Positions 48,781 to 56,358 of a stretch of DNA of 64,000 nucleotides are shown here, piece by piece. Below the pieces are notes generated by a model, which was not told where the DNA came from, made no database searches, and was given only the letters and a program-made list of their open reading frames with translations. This DNA is from Croceibacterium ferulae (GTDB lineage Bacteria > Pseudomonadota > Alphaproteobacteria > Sphingomonadales > Sphingomonadaceae): NCBI RefSeq assembly GCF_003660445.1, contig NZ_QZVQ01000010.1:145896-209895 (forward strand), given 5' to 3'. The position numbers were made by a program, and so were the translations under genes. Each line of letters begins with the position of its first letter. Within the stretch, counting starts at the first letter, position 1.

Positions 48781-51054
48781 ATGTCTTTACGCGACCAGCA
48801 ATACGGCTTGCCTTCCCGGCAGCAGATCATCGACTTCATCGCCGGCAGCGATACCGTCGCCGGCAAGCGGGAGATCGCCCGCGCCTTCGGCCTCAAGGGA
48901 CAGGAGCGGATCCAGCTCAAGCATCTGTTGCGCGACATGGCCGAAGAAGGCCTGATCGACGGCGGCAAGACGGCCTATCACCGCATGGGCGGTGTGCCGA
49001 AGGTCACCGTGCTGCGGGTCGTCAGCGTGGAGGATGGGGAGGCAATCGCCATTCCCGACAGCTGGCAACCGGACGACGCCACCCCGCCGCCGCGGCTGCG
49101 CCTGAAGGAAAAGCAGCGCGGTTCGGCGCTGGGCATAGGCGATCGCGTGCTCGCCCGGACGGAGGAGACCGGCCGGGGCTGGATCGCGCATCCCATGAAG
49201 GTGCTGCCCAACAAGCACGAGTCCGTGCTGGGCGTTGTGGAACTGGATGACGCCGGCAAGCCGTGGCTGGCTCCCGTGGACAAGCGCATCCGCAACTCGT
49301 CCCCCATTGCCGATCTGGGCGGGGCCGAGAAAGGCCAGCTCGTGCTGGCGGAGCCCGCCGGCCGATCGCCCCGTGCCGGGGTAAAGGTGACGGAGGTGCT
49401 GGGTGATCCGCTGGCACCGCGCGCCTTTTCACTGATCGCCATCCACAAGCACGGCATCCCGCACATCTTCCCCGAGGACGCCATCGCGGAGGCAGAGCGG
49501 GCCGCGAAGCTGACCTTGAGCGAGGCGCATCGCCAAGACCTGACGGATCTGCCGATCGTCGCCATCGATCCGGCCGATGCGCGCGACCACGATGACGCGA
49601 TCTGGGCCGAGCCGCTGCCGGAAGAGCAGGGGGGCGGCTGGCGTGCGGTGGTGGCGATCGCCGATGTGTCCTTCTACGTCCGCCCCGGCGGAGAGCTGGA
49701 CCGCGAGGCACGCCGGCGCGGCAACTCGGTCTACTTCCCCGATCGGGTGGTGCCCATGCTGCCCGAGGTGCTGAGCGCCGATGTCTGCTCCCTGAAAGAG
49801 GGCGAGCGGCGCGCGGCGATGGTTTGTCACATGACGATCACGCCTGACGGCCGCGTCGCCGAATGGTTCTTCCAGCGCGCGCTGGTTCGCATCCATGAAG
49901 TGATCGCATATGAAGACGCGCAGGCCCGGATCGACGATGGCAGCGCCGCTGACCACCTGAAGCATCTGTGGGATGCCTGGCGCGCCCTGAACTCCGCCCG
50001 CGAGGCACGCGATCCGCTGGAGCTGGAGCTCCCCGAACGGCGCGTCATGCTGGACGAGCAGGGCCGCATAGCCGAGGTCGCGTTGCGCGAGCGGCTGGAT
50101 GCGCACCGGGTGGTCGAGGAGTTCATGATCGCGGCCAATGTCGCCGCGGCCAAGGCGCTGGAGAGCAAGGTCGCGCCAGTCGTCTACCGCATTCATGAGC
50201 CGCCGACGCGCGAGAAGCTGCTGGCCCTGAAGGAATACTTCGCCACCATCGGCCAGAAGCTGGCGCTGGGGCAGGTGATCACGCCCAGCCTGTTCAACCG
50301 AATGATCCGCGACGTCACCGATCCGGGCGAGAAGGCGCTGGTGATGGAGGCGGTGCTGCGCAGCCAGACGCAAGCCTATTACGGACCGGCCAATGTCGGC
50401 CATTTCGGCCTGTCGCTGGGATCCTACGCCCACTTCACCAGCCCGATCCGCCGCTATGCCGACCTGCTGGTACATCGGGCGCTGGTGGATGCCTTCGGGT
50501 TCGAACAGCCGAAGCCCGGCAGCGGCCTGCCGCCTGCGACCGGCCTGTCGGAACGCGATCGGGACGACCTGTCACGCATCACCGATGCCATCAGCCAGAC
50601 CGAGCGGCGGGCAATGGAGGCGGAACGGGACACGATCGACCGTTATGTCGCCGCATGGCTTGCCGGACGGGTAGGGGAGGTGTTCCCCACCCGGATCACC
50701 GGGGTGGCCAAGTTCGGTTTCTTCGCGACCATTGCCGGCTTTGGCGGTGACGGACTGGTGCCCGTATCGACCCTGGGTCGCGAATATTTCCGCCATGATG
50801 AGGCAGCCCGCGCGCTGATCGGTGAGGACAGCGGTACCCGCTACGCCGTGGGCGACATGCTGGACCTGCGGCTGGCCGAGGCCAATCCGTTGACCGGTGC
50901 GCTCAAGTTCGAGATTCCGGATGGCGAGGGTGCCGCCGTGGAACCACGCGGCAGCCGGCCGGAAGGAAAGCGCAAGGGCAATGCCGGTCGCCCGCCTGCC
51001 GGCAAGCGCGGCCGCCCATCGAACATCCGCCATCAGGGCCGACGCCGAAAGTAG
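48781..51054 (+). CDS. rnr: Ribonuclease R
   Basis: Processive 3'-5' exoribonuclease that degrades structured RNA. The 757-residue protein has an N-terminal winged-helix region (FIAGSDTVAGKREIARAFGL), cold-shock domains, the RNB catalytic domain with DPADARDHDDAIW (the aspartate cluster) and YAHFTSPIRRYADLLVHR, an S1 domain (GVAKFGFFATIAGFGGDG) and a basic tail rich in Arg and Lys. An in-frame ATG at 48772 lies within a 12-base palindrome CCGCATATGCGG, so the exact start is uncertain. Confidence 0.95.
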   Translation: MSLRDQQYGLPSRQQIIDFIAGSDTVAGKREIARAFGLKGQERIQLKHLLRDMAEEGLIDGGKTAYHRMGGVPKVTVLRVVSVEDGEAIAIPDSWQPDDATPPPRLRLKEKQRGSALGIGDRVLARTEETGRGWIAHPMKVLPNKHESVLGVVELDDAGKPWLAPVDKRIRNSSPIADLGGAEKGQLVLAEPAGRSPRAGVKVTEVLGDPLAPRAFSLIAIHKHGIPHIFPEDAIAEAERAAKLTLSEAHRQDLTDLPIVAIDPADARDHDDAIWAEPLPEEQGGGWRAVVAIADVSFYVRPGGELDREARRRGNSVYFPDRVVPMLPEVLSADVCSLKEGERRAAMVCHMTITPDGRVAEWFFQRALVRIHEVIAYEDAQARIDDGSAADHLKHLWDAWRALNSAREARDPLELELPERRVMLDEQGRIAEVALRERLDAHRVVEEFMIAANVAAAKALESKVAPVVYRIHEPPTREKLLALKEYFATIGQKLALGQVITPSLFNRMIRDVTDPGEKALVMEAVLRSQTQAYYGPANVGHFGLSLGSYAHFTSPIRRYADLLVHRALVDAFGFEQPKPGSGLPPATGLSERDRDDLSRITDAISQTERRAMEAERDTIDRYVAAWLAGRVGEVFPTRITGVAKFGFFATIAGFGGDGLVPVSTLGREYFRHDEAARALIGEDSGTRYAVGDMLDLRLAEANPLTGALKFEIPDGEGAAVEPRGSRPEGKRKGNAGRPPAGKRGRPSNIRHQGRRRK

Positions 51055-51076
51055 CAGGCCGGGCCCGCGACGCGCG

Positions 51077-51289
51077 CTAGGATTTGTACGTCGCCAGCAT
51101 ATGCGCAACCACGGCGTTGGCATGACCATGACCCATGCCGTGGTCGTCCTTCAGCATGGCGACAAGCTCCATGTGCTTGGCAGGAAGGTGGCCGCGCACC
51201 AGGTCCTGCCAGTGGGCGATCGGCTTGCCGTATTTCTGCTCAATGGAGGGGAAGTAGGAAGCGGGGCCTTTCACCGGTGTGTCAGCCAT
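51077..51289 (-). CDS. DUF4287 domain small protein
   Basis: A 70-residue protein with the DUF4287 pattern: GPASYFPSIEQKYGKPIAHW, then HMELVAMLKDDHGMGHGHANAVVAHM. The family is of unknown function, common in actinobacteria and alphaproteobacteria, and often beside DUF5655. It is divergent from the cupin gene. No EcfG motif is seen on its own side. Confidence 0.83.
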   Translation of the reverse strand: MADTPVKGPASYFPSIEQKYGKPIAHWQDLVRGHLPAKHMELVAMLKDDHGMGHGHANAVVAHMLATYKS

Positions 51290-51354
51290 GATGAAGCATC
51301 CTGCCGTTGATGATGCCCGCAATCCTGCCGCAGAGGCAAAGGCGCAGCAAGTGC

Positions 51355-51380
51355 GGAACCGGCATCGCGGGCCAGCGGTT
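51355..51380 (+). promoter_or_regulatory. EcfG-type promoter candidate for the cupin gene
   Basis: GGAAC (51355-51359), 17-base spacer, then GGTT (51377-51380). One mismatch from GGAAC-N16/17-CGTT. It lies 40 bases before the cupin ATG. Confidence 0.45.
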
Positions 51381-51419
51381 GAGCGCGGGTAAACCCACTC
51401 ACTCACAGGAGATGCGCAT

Positions 51420-51791
51420 ATGGCCGTGTTCAACAAGGACATCATCGCCCAGACCACCAAGAACACGCACTGGCAGAAGGAAGTCTATTACGACGAGCAG
51501 TGCCAGATCGTGATGATGCACATCGAACCCGGCATGGATATCGGTGAGGAAACGCACGAGGCGGACCAGACGACCTTCTTCGTGTCCGGCGAAGGGCAGG
51601 CGGTGATCGATGGCAGCAAGACCAAGGTCAGCGAGAACCATCTGATCGTGATCCCCAAAGGCGCGAACCACAATATCATCAACAAGGGTGACGAGCCGCT
51701 GAAGCTGTTCACCATCTATTCGCCCCCGGCCGAGCCCGAGGGCGTGAGCTTCAAGACCAAGGAAGAGGCCGAGGAAGCCGAAGAGGATTGA
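51420..51791 (+). CDS. Cupin domain protein
   Basis: A 123-residue single cupin. Motif 1 lies at G-x5-HEADQTTFFVSGEG and motif 2 at PKGANHNIINKGDEP, with the metal-binding His and Glu residues present. The C-terminus is very acidic (KEEAEEAEED). Enzyme or sensor roles are equally possible. AGGAG lies 8 bases before the ATG. It is divergent from the DUF4287 gene and has an EcfG-like promoter motif upstream. Confidence 0.86.
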   Translation: MAVFNKDIIAQTTKNTHWQKEVYYDEQCQIVMMHIEPGMDIGEETHEADQTTFFVSGEGQAVIDGSKTKVSENHLIVIPKGANHNIINKGDEPLKLFTIYSPPAEPEGVSFKTKEEAEEAEED

Positions 51792-51821
51792 TCCGGCCGG
51801 TCTGACCTGACGGGGCGCTGC

Positions 51822-52274
51822 TTAGCTCAGCCGGTCGATCTCTTCATCGGAGAGGCCACCCGGCACGATGATGACGGGGCAGGGCAGCGTGCCCGCAGCG
51901 GCGGCGAAGTGCGTGACGAGCGGGCCTGGCCCGCCGTCACGTGCCGCGCCTAGCACCAGGGCTGCCACTTCCGAGTGATCGGCCAGATGTTCGTTGATGA
52001 CGGACTTGGCATCGCCCAGGCGGACGGTGATCTGCGGGACCTTGCCCACTTCGCTCATCAGTTCGCCAGCCGCGCTGGACGCCAGTGCCTCCGCCCGATC
52101 ATGAGCCTCTTCCTCGATCGTGGCCTGCACCCCGCCGAAGGCGTTGAACGCCTGTTTCGGCACGACTGCCAGCAGATGCACCGCCCCGTCGGTATCGGCC
52201 GCACGGCGCGCGGCGAAGCGCAGCGCCCCGCGCGCTTCCTCGCTATCGTCGATGATCACCAGATAGACCCGCAT
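51822..52274 (-). CDS. Universal stress protein (UspA family)
   Basis: A 150-residue protein with the USP fold: YLVIIDDSEEARGALRFAARRA at the start and a late segment VAALVLGAARDGGPGPLVTHFAAAAGTLPCPVIIVPGG. The ATP-binding G-x2-G-x9-G(S/T) is only partly kept (GAARDGGPGPLVTHF), so nucleotide binding is uncertain. The ATG at 52274 is best; a TTG two codons earlier is possible. It is divergent from pdhC. Confidence 0.86.
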   Translation of the reverse strand: MRVYLVIIDDSEEARGALRFAARRAADTDGAVHLLAVVPKQAFNAFGGVQATIEEEAHDRAEALASSAAGELMSEVGKVPQITVRLGDAKSVINEHLADHSEVAALVLGAARDGGPGPLVTHFAAAAGTLPCPVIIVPGGLSDEEIDRLS

Positions 52275-52418
52275 GGTCAACGCCCCCGTCCCATTGCCCC
52301 TGTTTTCTCCGCCGGTTCATCGGGCAAAGCAGGTGGAGGTGCAAGCGGCGCTTGAACGGGGCGCACAAATTGGCCAGAGGATGCGCCAAGGTTTTCTGAA
52401 GGGATCACAAGCACCGCC

Positions 52419-53759
52419 ATGTCCATTGCCATCCGGATGCCCGCATTGTCGCCCACCATGGAAGAGGGCACGCTGGCCCGTTGGCTGGTCAAGGTCGGCG
52501 ACAAGGTGTCCAGCGGCGACATCATGGCCGAGATCGAGACCGACAAGGCGACCATGGAGTTCGAGGCGGTGGATGAAGGCGTGATCGCCGACATCGCCGT
52601 GGCCGAAGGCACCGAGGGCGTGAAGGTCGGCATGGTGATCGCGACCCTGGCTGAAGAGGGCGAGGATGTTGCCAGCGTGAAGCCCGCCGCCGGTGGTGAC
52701 GCCGCCGCAGCCGATGCGCCCGCTGAAGCACCGAAGGGTGCATCGTCCGGCCAGTCGCAGGACATTGCCGGCACCGATGCCAAGGCGCAGTCGCCGGCAC
52801 CGGCGCCCACGCCGTCCCCGGCCCAGTCCAGCAATGACGGCGGGCGGGTGATCGCCTCTCCTCTGGCCAAGCGGCTTGCGGCGGCAGACGGCATCGATCT
52901 TGCCGGCGTGAAGGGCTCCGGCCCCGGCGGCCGCATCGTGAAGGCCGATCTGGCCGGTGCCAAGGCCGGCGCTGCGCCCGTGGCTCAGGCTGCTCCGGCT
53001 CCTGCCGCGACGCCTGCACCTACTCCGGCCCCGACTGCAGCACCCGCCATCCAGGCGCAGGATTTCGGCATTCCGCACACGGAGGACAAGCTGTCCTCCA
53101 TGCGCAAGACGATCGCCCGCCGCCTTTCCGAGTCCAAGCAGCAGGTGCCGCATATCTACCTGACGGTGGATATCCGCCTCGACGCGCTGCTGAAGCTGCG
53201 TGGCGAGCTGAACGGCGCGCTGGCGGCGCAGGGCGTGAAGCTCTCGGTGAACGACATGCTGATCAAGGCGCTGGCGAAGGCGCTGACCGTGGAGCCGAAG
53301 TGCAATGTGCAGTTCGCTGGCGACAAGCTGCTGAGCTTCACGCGCGCCGATGTCTCGGTCGCCGTGTCGATCCCCAGCGGCCTGATCACGCCGATCGTCA
53401 AGGATGCCGGCAGCAAGGCTATCAGCGCCATCAGCACCGAGATGAAGGATCTCGCCGGCCGCGCGCGCGAAGGCAAGCTGGCGCCGGAGGAGTACCAGGG
53501 CGGCACCGCATCCCTGTCCAACATGGGCATGTACGGGATCAAGCAGTTCCAGGCGATCATCAACCCGCCGCAGGGCATGATCATGGCAATCGGCGCGGGC
53601 GAGAAGCGCCCCTATGTGATCGAGGATGCGTTGCAGGTCGCCACGGTAATGAGCGCGACCGGCAGCTTCGACCATCGCGCGATCGACGGTGCCGATGGTG
53701 CGGCGCTGATGAAGGCGTTCAAGGACTTCTGCGAAGCGCCGCTCAGCCTTGTCGCCTGA
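52419..53759 (+). CDS. pdhC: Pyruvate dehydrogenase E2 (dihydrolipoamide acetyltransferase)
   Basis: Transfers acetyl groups to coenzyme A in the pyruvate dehydrogenase complex. The 446-residue protein has one lipoyl domain with the lipoylated lysine in [13 protein letters not shown] near residue 42, an Ala/Pro linker, an E3-binding domain ([12 protein letters not shown]) near 145, another Ala/Pro linker and the catalytic domain with [16 protein letters not shown] (DHRxxDG). The E1 genes are not in the window. Next come a thioesterase and lpdA (E3). Confidence 0.94.
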   Translation: MSIAIRMPALSPTMEEGTLARWLVKVGDKVSSGDIMAEIETDKATMEFEAVDEGVIADIAVAEGTEGVKVGMVIATLAEEGEDVASVKPAAGGDAAAADAPAEAPKGASSGQSQDIAGTDAKAQSPAPAPTPSPAQSSNDGGRVIASPLAKRLAAADGIDLAGVKGSGPGGRIVKADLAGAKAGAAPVAQAAPAPAATPAPTPAPTAAPAIQAQDFGIPHTEDKLSSMRKTIARRLSESKQQVPHIYLTVDIRLDALLKLRGELNGALAAQGVKLSVNDMLIKALAKALTVEPKCNVQFAGDKLLSFTRADVSVAVSIPSGLITPIVKDAGSKAISAISTEMKDLAGRAREGKLAPEEYQGGTASLSNMGMYGIKQFQAIINPPQGMIMAIGAGEKRPYVIEDALQVATVMSATGSFDHRAIDGADGAALMKAFKDFCEAPLSLVA

Positions 53760-53769
53760 GCACCAGCCG

Positions 53770-54144
53770 GTGGATCAGGCGCATCGCGATCCCGCCATCC
53801 GGGTGACTGCCATGCCGGCGGACACCAATGCGTATGGCGACATCTTCGGCGGCTGGCTGCTCAGCATGATGGACAGCGCCGCCGGGCTGACGGCGGCGCG
53901 CTATTCCCATGGCCGCGCGGTGACCGTTGCCATGGACGGGATGCAATTTCACGAGCCGGTGAAGGTGGGTGACGAGGTGTCCGTCTACACCAGCATCGAG
54001 CGGGTGGGGCGCACCAGCATGACCATCGCGGTCGAAGCGTGGCGCCGTGCGCGCCATGTCGATCATGCCGCCAAGGTCACGCAGGCGAAATTTACCTTCG
54101 TCGCCATCGACGAAGACGGCCGGCCACGGCCTGTCGAAGGCTGA
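53770..54144 (+). CDS. Acyl-CoA thioesterase, YciA-like hotdog fold
   Basis: A protein of 124 residues (GTG 53770; a TTG at 53749 is possible) with the hotdog core TNAYGDIFGGWLLSMMDSAAGL, then VTVAMDGMQFHEPVKVGDEV. It matches YciA-type thioesterases that release free CoA from short acyl-CoAs. It lies between the PDH E2 and E3 genes, a common placement in sphingomonads, perhaps to relieve acyl-CoA overflow. Confidence 0.88.
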   Translation: MDQAHRDPAIRVTAMPADTNAYGDIFGGWLLSMMDSAAGLTAARYSHGRAVTVAMDGMQFHEPVKVGDEVSVYTSIERVGRTSMTIAVEAWRRARHVDHAAKVTQAKFTFVAIDEDGRPRPVEG

Positions 54145-54216
54145 GCATGCCGCGCGGCGCACCCTATATCGGCCAGACGGCCCCCAACCGATCACAACAT
54201 TTCAGGAGCAATCCAA

Positions 54217-55632
54217 GTGGCTGAACAATACGACGTCATCGTGCTGGGCTCCGGCCCCGGTGGCTATGTGGCGGCGATCCGCTGTGCGCAGCTGGGCCTG
54301 AAGACGGCCATCGTGGAACGCGAGCTGCTGGGCGGCATCTGCCTCAACTGGGGCTGCATCCCCACCAAGGCGCTGCTGCGCTCGGCCGAGATCATGCATT
54401 ATGCGCAGCATGCGAAGGATTATGGCCTGAAGATCGCCGGCCAGATCGAGGCTGATCTGGAAGCGGTGGTGAAGCGCAGCCGCGGCGTGGCCAAGCAGCT
54501 GAACCAGGGCGTGACGCACCTGATGAAGAAGAACAAGATCGCCGTGCACATGGGCACCGGCACGCTGACCGGCGCGACCAGTCTGACGGTGAAGAGCGAC
54601 AAGGGCGAGGAGCAACTGAGCGCCAAGCACATCATCGTCGCCACCGGCGCGCGCGCACGCGACCTGCCCTTTGCCCCGGCAGACGGCAAGCGCGTGTGGA
54701 CGTACCGCCACGCCATGACCCCCAGCGAAATGCCGACCAAGCTGCTGGTGATCGGTTCGGGCGCGATTGGGATCGAATTCGCGAGCTTCTACAACGACAT
54801 GGGGGCGGACGTGACCGTGGTCGAGATGCTGGACCGGATCGTTCCGGTGGAGGATGCCGACATCTCCGCCGCGCTGGAAAAGTCGCTGACCAAGCAGGGC
54901 ATCGCCATCAGGACGGCCACTGCACTGGAGGAGATGAAGGTCTCCGAGACGGGCATTTCCGCCAAGCTGAAGGGCAAGGACGGCAAGATCGAGCAGGGCG
55001 AGTACAGCCACGTTATCGTCGCCATCGGCATCGTCGCCAATACCGAGAATATCGGCGTCGAGAAGCTGGCGGACCTGGACCGTGGCTTCATCCAGATCGA
55101 TCCCTATGGTCGCACCAGGAGCAAGGGCCTGTGGGCGATCGGCGATTGCGTGCCCGGCCCGTGGCTGGCGCACAAGGCCAGCCATGAAGGCGTGACCGCT
55201 GCTGAATCCATCGCCATCGAACTGGGGAAGGGTGAAGGGCTGCACCCGCATCCGCTGGACCGCAGTGCCATCCCGGGTTGCACCTATTGCCACCCGCAGG
55301 TCGCCAGCGTCGGCCTGACGGAAGCCAAGGCAAAGGAAGCGGGCCACACGGTTAAAGTCGGCAACTTCCCTTTCATCGGCAATGGTAAGGCCATTGCGCT
55401 GGGTGAGCCGGAAGGGTTCATCAAGACCGTGTTCGATGCCAGGACGGGCGAGCTGCTGGGCGCCCACATGATCGGTGCGGAAGTGACCGAGCTGATCCAG
55501 GGCTACACTGTCGGCAAGGTGCTGGAGACGACCGAGGCCGAACTGATGGGCACCATCTTCCCGCATCCGACCCTGTCCGAGATGATGCACGAGAGCGTGC
55601 TGTCGGCTTACGGCAAGGCGATACACATCTGA
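54217..55632 (+). CDS. lpdA: Dihydrolipoyl dehydrogenase (E3)
   Basis: Reoxidises the lipoyl groups of the pyruvate dehydrogenase complex with NAD. The 471-residue flavoprotein has FAD-binding VIVLGSGPGGYVAAIR at the start, the redox disulfide in GGICLNWGCIPTKALL near residue 42, the NAD loop VIGSGAIGIEFASFY, and the C-terminal HPTLSEMMHESVLSA with the catalytic His. The GTG start is preceded by AGGAGCAATCCAA. It ends the pdhC-thioesterase-lpdA run. Confidence 0.97.
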   Translation: MAEQYDVIVLGSGPGGYVAAIRCAQLGLKTAIVERELLGGICLNWGCIPTKALLRSAEIMHYAQHAKDYGLKIAGQIEADLEAVVKRSRGVAKQLNQGVTHLMKKNKIAVHMGTGTLTGATSLTVKSDKGEEQLSAKHIIVATGARARDLPFAPADGKRVWTYRHAMTPSEMPTKLLVIGSGAIGIEFASFYNDMGADVTVVEMLDRIVPVEDADISAALEKSLTKQGIAIRTATALEEMKVSETGISAKLKGKDGKIEQGEYSHVIVAIGIVANTENIGVEKLADLDRGFIQIDPYGRTRSKGLWAIGDCVPGPWLAHKASHEGVTAAESIAIELGKGEGLHPHPLDRSAIPGCTYCHPQVASVGLTEAKAKEAGHTVKVGNFPFIGNGKAIALGEPEGFIKTVFDARTGELLGAHMIGAEVTELIQGYTVGKVLETTEAELMGTIFPHPTLSEMMHESVLSAYGKAIHI

Positions 55633-55639
55633 TAAGGCT

Positions 55640-55665
55640 GGAACATCGGTGTCGCCTGGGATGTT
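55640..55665 (+). promoter_or_regulatory. EcfG-type promoter candidate for the 54-residue gene
   Basis: GGAAC (55640-55644), 17-base spacer, TGTT (55662-55665). It is a near match to the alphaproteobacterial EcfG consensus GGAAC-N16/17-CGTT and lies 28 bases before the ATG. Confidence 0.6.
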
Positions 55666-55692
55666 GAATTAACAGCACATCAGGAGGCACCG

Positions 55693-55857
55693 ATGGAGTT
55701 CGAAATGAGCGACAGACCTGATCATCTGACGGCCGAGCAGGACGACAGCGAGACGATCAAGGATCATATCGCGCTGGGGAACCAGTCTTCCGTATCGCCG
55801 AATGACGACCCCGATCTGAAGGATCGCGCGCTGCACATTCCCGAAGAAGAAGGCTGA
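55693..55857 (+). CDS. Small acidic protein of unknown function
   Basis: A 54-residue, highly acidic, probably disordered protein (MSDRPDHLTAEQDDSETIK within its first 25 residues). CAGGAGG lies 6 bases before the ATG, a strong ribosome-binding site, and an EcfG-type promoter motif lies before it. I know no family. The composition resembles small general-stress proteins, which is inference. Confidence 0.6.
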   Translation: MEFEMSDRPDHLTAEQDDSETIKDHIALGNQSSVSPNDDPDLKDRALHIPEEEG

Positions 55858-55867
55858 TCGATCAGCC
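55852..55867. other. Palindrome across convergent stops
   Basis: GGCTGATCGATCAGCC is a perfect 16-base palindrome that contains the stop codons of both the 54-residue gene and the receiver gene. As RNA it could form a short hairpin on either strand. No T-run follows. Confidence 0.4.
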
Positions 55868-56206
55868 GGCGAGGCGGGTCAGAACGCTTGCCACTTCGCC
55901 TGCAGAGTATGGCTTTGACACGATCGGCACGTCGTTGCCGGCCAGCTTGTGGTCGATGTCGGCACCGAACCCGCTCGCCACAGCGAACGGGATTCCCTTT
56001 GCCCGCAACTGCTGCATGACGCCGTAGCTGTCATGATTGTGCAGCCTGAGATCGACGATCGCGGCATCGGCCTCGACCTCTTCGACCATCTGCATGGCGC
56101 GATCCACGCTCCCGGCCTCGCCGGCGACCTCATGCCCAGCCATCTCCACCATGTCGCACAGCAGCATGGAAATCATGGGTTCGTCTTCGACGAGTAGAAC
56201 ACGCAT
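55862..56206 (-). CDS. Single-domain response regulator receiver
   Basis: A 114-residue CheY-like protein with the acidic pair in VEDEPM, the phosphoacceptor Asp in AAIVDLRLHNHD near residue 51, and the Lys in VSKPYSAGEV near residue 98. It has no output domain. No kinase is adjacent. Single receivers of this kind feed general-stress or motility pathways in alphaproteobacteria; the partner is unknown. AAGGA lies 9 bases before the ATG, and a palindrome lies 35 bases upstream. Confidence 0.88.
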   Translation of the reverse strand: MRVLLVEDEPMISMLLCDMVEMAGHEVAGEAGSVDRAMQMVEEVEADAAIVDLRLHNHDSYGVMQQLRAKGIPFAVASGFGADIDHKLAGNDVPIVSKPYSAGEVASVLTRLAG

Positions 56207-56240
56207 TCGGCAAGGTCCTTCGAGGGTCACCAGAACCGAA

Positions 56241-56254
56241 TAAACATATGTTTA
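56241..56254. promoter_or_regulatory. AT-rich palindrome upstream of the receiver gene
   Basis: TAAACATATGTTTA is a perfect 14-base palindrome 35 bases before the receiver ATG and about 105 bases from the glgP stop. It is markedly AT-rich against its surroundings. It may be an operator of the receiver gene. Confidence 0.4.
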
Positions 56255-56358
56255 CCGCAGTGTAAGTGCTGGCGAGTGTGGGCAAACGATAAGCGCGCGA
56301 GGCCCGTTAGTCGAGTGTAAAGGCGCCGTTCACCCTCTCGCCTGCCGTGAAGCCGGAC

